Below the pieces are notes generated by a model. That model was not told where the DNA came from, did not search any database, and saw only the letters and a program-made list of their open reading frames with translations. The position numbers were made by a program, and so were the translations under genes. From Actinomycetota bacterium (GTDB taxonomy: Bacteria; Actinomycetota; Humimicrobiia; Humimicrobiales; Humimicrobiaceae), in the NCBI GenBank assembly GCA_028698215.1, contig JAQVDY010000001.1:1-64000 (forward strand): a stretch of 64,000 nucleotides of DNA, written 5' to 3'. This document shows, in pieces, positions 58,527-64,000 of the stretch. Numbering within the stretch: position 1 is the first letter of the stretch; every line of letters starts with the position of its first letter.

Positions 58527-59291
58527 ATGTATTTAGGAACATTGGTATTTATAGTACTTATAGCACTAGTTGTATTTATCCTACTGGTATCTGCCATTAA
58601 AATTTTAAAAGAATATGAGCGGGGAGTAATATTTAGATTCGGGCGGCTGAAAGGGGTAAAAGGGCCGGGAATATTTTTAATCATCCCCCTGGTAGATAAA
58701 ATGGTAAAAGTGGATTTAAGGATTGTAACCCTGGATGTCCCGCCCCAGGATATCATCACCAAGGATAATGTACCGGTAAAAGTAAATGCAGTGGTTTATT
58801 TTAAAGTCCTGGAACCTGAAAAAAGTGTCATAGCCATCGAAAATTATATCGTGGGTACCTCGCAGATTGCCCAGACTACTTTAAGAAGCATAATAGGCCA
58901 GGTAGATCTGGATGACCTGCTGTCTAAAAGGGATAAAATAAATCAGGAGCTCCAGAAAATAATTGATGACCAGACTGATCCCTGGGGAATCAAGGTATCC
59001 ACAGTAGAAATAAAAGATGTAGAACTTCCCCAGTCCATTCAGAGGGCGTTTGCCCGCCAGGCAGAAGCTGAAAGGGAAAGAAGGGCTAAAATCATCAATG
59101 CCGAAGGTGAATTTCAGGCCTCAGAAAGGCTTTCAGAAGCAGCCAAGGTATTGAGCCAGTATCCGGTTTCAGTACAGTTGAGATTTCTGCAGACATTAAA
59201 AGAAATTTCTGCCGAACAAAACTCAACCATCATATTTCCAGTGCCTATTGACCTTATAACCTCTTTTATAGATAAAATAACCAAAACCTAA
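58527..59291 (+). CDS. Slipin/stomatin (SPFH domain) protein
   Basis: A 254-residue protein with an N-terminal membrane hairpin (about 5-25), the SPFH core [19 protein letters not shown] and [17 protein letters not shown], a coiled-coil rich in Ala/Glu ([14 protein letters not shown]) and a C-terminal oligomerisation segment. It forms membrane microdomain scaffolds and is a known substrate/partner of NfeD-type proteases. It starts 3 nt after nfeD. Confidence 0.93.
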   Translation: MYLGTLVFIVLIALVVFILLVSAIKILKEYERGVIFRFGRLKGVKGPGIFLIIPLVDKMVKVDLRIVTLDVPPQDIITKDNVPVKVNAVVYFKVLEPEKSVIAIENYIVGTSQIAQTTLRSIIGQVDLDDLLSKRDKINQELQKIIDDQTDPWGIKVSTVEIKDVELPQSIQRAFARQAEAERERRAKIINAEGEFQASERLSEAAKVLSQYPVSVQLRFLQTLKEISAEQNSTIIFPVPIDLITSFIDKITKT

Positions 59292-59292
59292 G

Positions 59293-59556
59293 CTAAGAGG
59301 GCATATAATAATATTTTATGCCCTCCTGTTTTGATTTTCCCTTAAAAGGGCAGCTGACACAGGCGCCCCGGGCTTTTCCCGCACAGCCGGAGGCCGGCAT
59401 TGTTTGCTGGAAATCTACTTTAAGTTTTTCCTTTTTAACCAAAAAATCCAGCATGCCTTCCAAGGCAGAAGCCTTAATTTGCAGTTCCCGGGCCAGCTGG
59501 GCCAGGGTCCTGGTATCGTTCCCTTGTTTAAAATAGTCCATTATCTTATCCAGCAT
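59293..59556 (-). CDS. feoC: FeoC-like regulator
   Basis: An 87-residue protein with a winged-helix N-terminus (about 1-55) and a Cys cluster in CAGKARGACVSCPF, the Fe-S-binding pattern of FeoC-like proteins. It may control FeoB stability or transcription. The FeoB stop TGA is followed at once by TTG; ATG at 59554-59556 is preferred because GGTGAT lies upstream of it. Confidence 0.8.
   Translation of the reverse strand: MLDKIMDYFKQGNDTRTLAQLARELQIKASALEGMLDFLVKKEKLKVDFQQTMPASGCAGKARGACVSCPFKGKSKQEGIKYYYMPS
59297..59332 (+). terminator. Terminator after the slipin gene
   Basis: An 8-bp stem GAGGGCAT/ATGCCCTC (59297-59304 with 59318-59325) with an AT loop, then CTGTTTT. It begins 5 bp after the slipin stop and lies inside the last codons of the convergent FeoC gene. 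Confidence 0.6.
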
Positions 59557-59562
59557 AACCAA

Positions 59563-61602
59563 TCACCATCCTATCCACAGCCCTATGCGATAGATTATAA
59601 AAGATATAACCCAGGCTACCAGCAGGCTGTATGCAATTGAAAAAAAGGTCCATTTATAGGAGCCTGTCTCCCTCTTAATGGCTGCTACCGTTCCCAGGCA
59701 GGGAGTATAAAGCAGTGTAAATACCATAAAAGTATAGGCACTCAGGGGAGTCATAATGCCCTGAATAGCCTGGGTTAAGCTGCCTGATGCCTCCGAGGTG
59801 CCCAGCACCACTCCAAAGGTACCCACTACTATTTCCTTAGCCACAAAGCCAAACAACAAGGCAATACTTTCCACCCATCCAAAACCCAGGGGTTTGAGTA
59901 CTGGTGATATAAATAATCCAACCCGGCCGGCAATTGATTCCTGGCTGGCATATTCAACTCCTACCGGCAGGGCCCCCATAAGCCAGATAAGTATCGAACC
60001 TATCAGTATTACCGTACCCATTTTCTTTAAAAATTCAGATCCCTTTTCCCACATATGGATCACTGCCCCCTTAAAAGTAGGAACCCGGTAGGGGGGCAGT
60101 TCCATTACAAAAGGCTTGGAAAGCCCTTTAAAAAATATTTTGTGAAATAGCTTGCTGCTTCCCACTGCCACTGCCAGTCCTAAAATATAAAGGGAGAAGA
60201 CCACTACCGAAGCCCAGGGCCCAAAAAAAGCCCCTGCCAGCAGTATATATATAGGTATTCTGGCACTGCAGGAAACAAAAGGGATAATCAGTATGGTCAG
60301 TATCCGGTCTTTCTTTTCCTCCAGGGTCCTGGTAGCCATAATGGCGGGTACATTACAACCAAAACCCATTACCATGGGTATAAAGGATTTGCCGTGGAGT
60401 CCAATCCGGTGCATAAGGTTATCCATTATAAAAGCAGCCCTGGCCATATAGCCGCTATCCTCTAAAAATGATATCAGAAAAAACAGGATAAATATATTGG
60501 GGATAAACACCAAAACTCCGCCTACGCCTCCAATTATTCCATCAATGAGCAGGGAAATTACCCAGCCGCTAATTCCCGCCTGTGCCATGAAATTAGCCAG
60601 GCTGCTGCCCATCAATTCCAGGCCCTGCTCCATCCATCCCTGTATATAGCCTCCTATCTGGAAGGTAAGAAAGAAAGTTATAAACATGAGCAGTAAAAAT
60701 ATAGGGATGCCAGCAGCCCTGCTGGTAGTAATCAAGTCTATCTGGTCTGATATGGTATGCCGGTCCAGGTCAGTATCAAAATAGCCAATCTCCCTAAGGA
60801 GTCCGCTGATATGTCCGTATCTCCTGTCTGCTATTATAATATCTGCATTTTCACCAAATACTTTACCTAGATGATTTTTTACTTCTTCCAGATATCCTGT
60901 CAGGCCTGACCGGCCTTCATCTATTTTATTTACCTGCTCCAGTAACGCCTGATCCTGTTCCAAAAGCTTAATAGCTGCCCATCTTAGCGAAAACCTGTCC
61001 TGCAGGGAGCTTACCTGTCCCAATTTCTGGGTAAGTTTTTTTATTTCATGCTCCAGCTCCCCTCCATAATTGACTGGTTTGGGCTTAGGATGGGAAGGAT
61101 TTAGATAAGCTTCCAGGATTTTTTCCTTTAGATGCTCCAGCCCTTCCCCTGTAGTGCCCACTGTGGTAATTATGGGTACACCCAGCAATGAGCCGAGGCG
61201 TTCAATATCCAGCTTTTGCTTGCGCTTTTGTACAATATCAAACATATTGAATACAAAAATAAGCCGGGTGGAAAAACCCAGCTCTATCAACTCTAAAGCC
61301 AGGTACAGATTTCGTTCCAGGTTGGAACAGTCGATAATATCAACTACAATATCCGGCTGGGATTCTACAATGTAGTCCCGGGCTACCACTTCATCCAAAG
61401 ACAGGGCGGAAAGGCTGTAGACCCCGGGCAGGTCCACCACATTAAACCTGAAGTTTTTGTACTGGAAAATCCCTTCTTTTTTCTCCACAGTAACCCCCGG
61501 CCAGTTGCCTACATGCTGCCTGGCACCGGTCAACTGGTTAAACAGGGTGGTTTTGCCTGAGTTGGGATTTCCGGCCAAAGCTATATTTATGGATTTTTCC
61601 AT
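59563..61602 (-). CDS. feoB: Ferrous iron transporter FeoB
   Basis: A 679-residue protein. N-terminal GTPase: G1 AGNPNSGKTTLFN (10-22), GNWPGVTVEKKEG, G3 DLPGVYSL and G4-like NMFD. A helical guanine-dissociation-inhibitor region follows (about 165-270), then the two Gate motifs with conserved Cys (GFGCNVPAIMATRT, TPCLGTVAAI). FeoA is not present in the window. The promoter region carries a DtxR-like palindrome. Confidence 0.95.
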   Translation of the reverse strand: MEKSINIALAGNPNSGKTTLFNQLTGARQHVGNWPGVTVEKKEGIFQYKNFRFNVVDLPGVYSLSALSLDEVVARDYIVESQPDIVVDIIDCSNLERNLYLALELIELGFSTRLIFVFNMFDIVQKRKQKLDIERLGSLLGVPIITTVGTTGEGLEHLKEKILEAYLNPSHPKPKPVNYGGELEHEIKKLTQKLGQVSSLQDRFSLRWAAIKLLEQDQALLEQVNKIDEGRSGLTGYLEEVKNHLGKVFGENADIIIADRRYGHISGLLREIGYFDTDLDRHTISDQIDLITTSRAAGIPIFLLLMFITFFLTFQIGGYIQGWMEQGLELMGSSLANFMAQAGISGWVISLLIDGIIGGVGGVLVFIPNIFILFFLISFLEDSGYMARAAFIMDNLMHRIGLHGKSFIPMVMGFGCNVPAIMATRTLEEKKDRILTILIIPFVSCSARIPIYILLAGAFFGPWASVVVFSLYILGLAVAVGSSKLFHKIFFKGLSKPFVMELPPYRVPTFKGAVIHMWEKGSEFLKKMGTVILIGSILIWLMGALPVGVEYASQESIAGRVGLFISPVLKPLGFGWVESIALLFGFVAKEIVVGTFGVVLGTSEASGSLTQAIQGIMTPLSAYTFMVFTLLYTPCLGTVAAIKRETGSYKWTFFSIAYSLLVAWVISFIIYRIGLWIGW

Positions 61603-61616
61603 AATTTTTCCTTAAT

Positions 61617-61630
61617 TTAGGAGTACCTAA
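61617..61630. promoter_or_regulatory. Putative DtxR/IdeR-like iron box
   Basis: TTAGG-AGTA-CCTAA, a palindrome resembling a half of the DtxR/IdeR consensus. It lies at about +4 to +17 relative to the inferred feoB start and 15 bp before the ATG. A metal-dependent repressor could block feoB here. The full 19-bp consensus is not present. Confidence 0.45.
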
Positions 61631-61640
61631 CTTTTTTCAA

Positions 61641-61669
61641 AGCATATATTATTTCTATTGCTCTGTCAA
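61641..61669 (-). promoter_or_regulatory. feoB promoter
   Basis: On the minus strand a perfect TTGACA (61664-61669), 17 bp, and TATGCT (61641-61646, 4/6). The start point is inferred near 61634. Confidence 0.6.
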
Positions 61670-61754
61670 TGTATACCAGCCTAAAATTTTTTATTTTTTC
61701 CCATTTTGTTGTAGAATTTATTTTATTATTAATTCCGGCAGTTTTGAATTAGCA

Positions 61755-62306
61755 TTGCGAAAATATCCAAAAAAAATTATAGGCAAAAAAGCAGTAATCA
61801 GAAAACTGGAGCCTAAAGATTTAGCCCAATCATTAGCCTGGCTGAAAGATCACCAGGTAAACAAGTTTTTAAGTCAGGATTTTTCCGGTTTTGACCTGAA
61901 GCAGGAGAACCAATGGTACCAGTTTATTCAAAGCTCCCATAATGATATGGCCTTTGCCATAGATACCCAAACCGGCAAGTATATCGGCAATTGCGCCCTG
62001 CATAAAATAAATTGGATTAAAAAAATAGCCGAGTTTGGTATAGTGATTGGTGACAAGCAATATTGGAACCAGGGCTATGGCACTGATGCGGTAAAACTGG
62101 TATTACAATATGCCACCCATGACTTGGGCTTAAGAAAAATTGAATTGAATGTATATAATTACAATGGAAGAGCTATAAAAACTTATCTTAAATGCGGCTT
62201 TAAACATAAAGAGGTACTTAAAAAAGACCACTACTATAATGGCCGGTATTGGGATACCTATGTTATGGAATATGTAAAACATAAAAAAGAAGAAAAAGAT
62301 GTATGA
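61755..62306 (+). CDS. GNAT family N-acetyltransferase (RimJ/RimL-like)
   Basis: A 183-residue acetyltransferase with IGKKAVIRKLEPKDLAQSL, GNCALHKINW, the acetyl-CoA loop QYWNQGYGTDAVKLVL and KIELNVYNYNGRAIKTYLKCGF. Related enzymes acetylate protein N-termini or small amines. The frame starts at TTG without a clear ribosome site. It overlaps the TPR gene by 8 nt. Confidence 0.85.
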   Translation: MRKYPKKIIGKKAVIRKLEPKDLAQSLAWLKDHQVNKFLSQDFSGFDLKQENQWYQFIQSSHNDMAFAIDTQTGKYIGNCALHKINWIKKIAEFGIVIGDKQYWNQGYGTDAVKLVLQYATHDLGLRKIELNVYNYNGRAIKTYLKCGFKHKEVLKKDHYYNGRYWDTYVMEYVKHKKEEKDV

Positions 62307-63690
62307 GTATAGCGGAAGACATAAAACCGGGGCCGGCTCCCTGATAATTATAGCCCTTTTTTTGCTGTCCGCCGCCGGTTTAGGCTATCTGGCTTATGCA
62401 GACAGGGGCCTATTTTGGGATTATCTGCCCATAGCCAGCATAGCTGCGGTGGTATTAAGCTTAATATTTGCAATTTTTAACCTGGTCAGGAAAAACGCTA
62501 TAGGCTTCCTCTTTATATTATTTTTGCTGGCTTCCATAGGAGGCATCGTTTTTTCCAGCCTTTTTGGGCCTTTTGCCCTGAACCAGAGAGCCCAGAATTC
62601 CTACCAGGAGGGCAGTTACCCTGAAGCCATACATTCCTGGGAAGCCCTGGTAGGGCATTACCCCAGCAGCCGTTATTACCAAACAGCTATGGGTATCCTC
62701 CCTATGGCCTATTACCAGCAGGGCGACTGCATAAACACCATAAATTACCTGGATAAAGCCCTGGATTTAAAACTGCTGGAGTCCAATCTGGAAACCAGCA
62801 ATATGTACACCCAATGCCACTTGGATTTAGCAGAAAACTATTTTAAGCAGAACAGTTACCAACAAGCTGCTCACCACTACCTGGCAACCATAAACCTTTA
62901 TCAAAAATTAAAACAGGATTATCCCGATACCGATGAGGCTTTTGTAGCTGATTACAAGATACCGGAGCTCACCTTTAAGGCAGCCACCTGCTATAAGCAG
63001 GCTGGTGACCGGCAGAAATCAAATGAAATACTGACCTCCCTGATAGACCAGTATCCCTTAAGCGAATATTCGGAAAGTGCCAAAGAAATGCTGTTTGCAA
63101 ACTACATAAACAACGCCCTGCAGCTAAAACAGCAAAAGGAATACGAAGCAGCCATAGAAGAACTGCTGCGGGTAACCGAGTTGTTTAATTCCCCCCGGGA
63201 TGTTTTCAGGGTTTCCCATTACAGCCAGGTGATATTATCGGATATACCTCAAATTCAATTGGGGAAAGCTGCCCTGCAGCATTATGACCAGCAGGAGTAT
63301 GATAAATCAGCTTACCTCTATCAGGCCATACTGGAATACTACCCTGAGTCTTCCCTGGACTATATGACCAATTTAGTGTTAAGCAAAATTAATGTGATAC
63401 AGAATTCCAGCTATCATAACCTGTCTTTTACCGGAGAAGCCACCCGCATATATGCACCTGAGCAAAGTAAGCTGGAAGTCAATAATACTGGTTCCCATGA
63501 TGCTGTGTTGTACCTTTCCGGTCCTCAAAAGATAAGGACAGAAATTGCTTCCAATACCACTTTGGAATTGGAGCTTATGCCGGGAGTTTACCAATCGGCA
63601 GTGGAATACCTTTCCCGGTCTTCCATACCCCTGTTCGGAAACTTAAGCTTTGAACAGGACAGCAGGTATTTTTTGGATATTGGTTTTTAG
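62299..63690 (+). CDS. Membrane-anchored TPR-repeat protein
   Basis: A 463-residue protein: three membrane helices in the first 95 residues, then tetratricopeptide-like repeats (NSYQEGSYPEAIHSWEALV, CYKQAGDRQKSNEILTSLI, LKQQKEYEAAIEELLRV, HYDQQEYDKSAYLYQAILEY) over about 100-370 and a C-terminal beta-rich domain. Probably a protein-interaction scaffold on the outside of the membrane. Function unknown. Confidence 0.75.
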   Translation: MYEYSGRHKTGAGSLIIIALFLLSAAGLGYLAYADRGLFWDYLPIASIAAVVLSLIFAIFNLVRKNAIGFLFILFLLASIGGIVFSSLFGPFALNQRAQNSYQEGSYPEAIHSWEALVGHYPSSRYYQTAMGILPMAYYQQGDCINTINYLDKALDLKLLESNLETSNMYTQCHLDLAENYFKQNSYQQAAHHYLATINLYQKLKQDYPDTDEAFVADYKIPELTFKAATCYKQAGDRQKSNEILTSLIDQYPLSEYSESAKEMLFANYINNALQLKQQKEYEAAIEELLRVTELFNSPRDVFRVSHYSQVILSDIPQIQLGKAALQHYDQQEYDKSAYLYQAILEYYPESSLDYMTNLVLSKINVIQNSSYHNLSFTGEATRIYAPEQSKLEVNNTGSHDAVLYLSGPQKIRTEIASNTTLELELMPGVYQSAVEYLSRSSIPLFGNLSFEQDSRYFLDIGF

Positions 63691-63998
63691 TTGATTTCTT
63701 TTAGGCCGTCATCAATAAGCCTTCTAAGGTTTCCGTCCAGAAAACCTCTTACATAGCTTCTGTCAGTAGCACGGTCTACCTCTAAATTGCCTTCCATTTT
63801 TTGCATTAATTGGTCTAGAATTCCACTGGCCGCTTCTATCTTGTCCTTGGTGGCCTGTTCATTATCGGCCTTCATGTCTTTGGCTATCTGGTCAGCTTGT
63901 TGGTTGAACTGATCATAATTATCCTTTAATGCTCCGGTAAATTGGGCCCTCTGCCAGAACCATCTGCCCCTGTTTTTCTGATTGTAAAGGTTAAACAA
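63687..63998 (-). CDS. Hypothetical helical protein, possibly cut by the window edge
   Basis: A 103-residue helical protein (DNYDQFNQQADQIAKDM and QATKDKIEAASGILDQLMQK) whose first codon in view is TTG at 63996-63998. It may extend beyond the window. No family recognised. Its stop overlaps the convergent TPR gene by 4 nt. Confidence 0.5.
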   Translation of the reverse strand: MFNLYNQKNRGRWFWQRAQFTGALKDNYDQFNQQADQIAKDMKADNEQATKDKIEAASGILDQLMQKMEGNLEVDRATDRSYVRGFLDGNLRRLIDDGLKEIN

Positions 63999-64000
63999 TC

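Overview
The window is a bacterial chromosome segment of moderate-to-low GC. From about 0.5 to 43.2 kb every gene lies on the minus strand. This block joins, in transcription order: tRNA-Met, tuf, rpmG, tRNA-Trp, secE-nusG-rplKAJL-rpoBC, then rpsL-rpsG-fusA-tuf, then S10-spc-alpha (rpsJ to rplQ), then truA-rplM-rpsI, an ornithine/alanine-racemase-like gene, glmS-acpS-nnrDE, a CBS gene and alr. The stretch rplM-rpsI-(glmM)-glmS-nnr-alr resembles actinobacterial gene order. Together with low GC, many TTG starts, zinc-type r-proteins, rubredoxin, an NIL-ferredoxin and FeoB, this suggests a deep-branching anaerobic actinobacterial-type lineage. That placement is inference only.

Translation region: two tuf copies sit in direct repeats of about 1,248 bp, 15.8 kb apart, and look identical. 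rpmD is absent from its usual slot between rpsE and rplO. infA has no ATG/GTG/TTG start and appears to begin at AUU behind a good Shine-Dalgarno. The L10 leader RNA, an rplL-rpoB attenuator hairpin and a consensus promoter before rpsL can all be read in the sequence. The small genes rpmJ, infA, rpmG and a rubredoxin were added by reading the sequence directly.

Accessory region (42.1-64 kb): an E. coli-like tRNA-Thr/Tyr/Thr...tuf-secE-nusG array has been split by about 4.4 kb. That insert carries an HNH-like plus coiled-coil gene pair, zinc-ribbon proteins, and menaquinone genes (menA and menG/ubiE). After the tRNA cluster come a BadF-type sugar kinase, DUF2905, MEMO and AMMECR1 (without a radical-SAM partner in the window), DegV, a CapA-like lipoprotein, two bactofilins flanking UPF0280 and a small membrane protein, and a ParA-like ATPase. 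Next are the homocysteine-biosynthesis pair (DUF39 plus NIL/ferredoxin), rubredoxin, NfeD-slipin, FeoB-FeoC behind a DtxR-like palindrome, a GNAT acetyltransferase, a TPR membrane protein and an edge-truncated gene.

No CRISPR array, insertion sequence, rRNA or clear prophage was seen. An unexplained structured stretch lies at 42244-42371.
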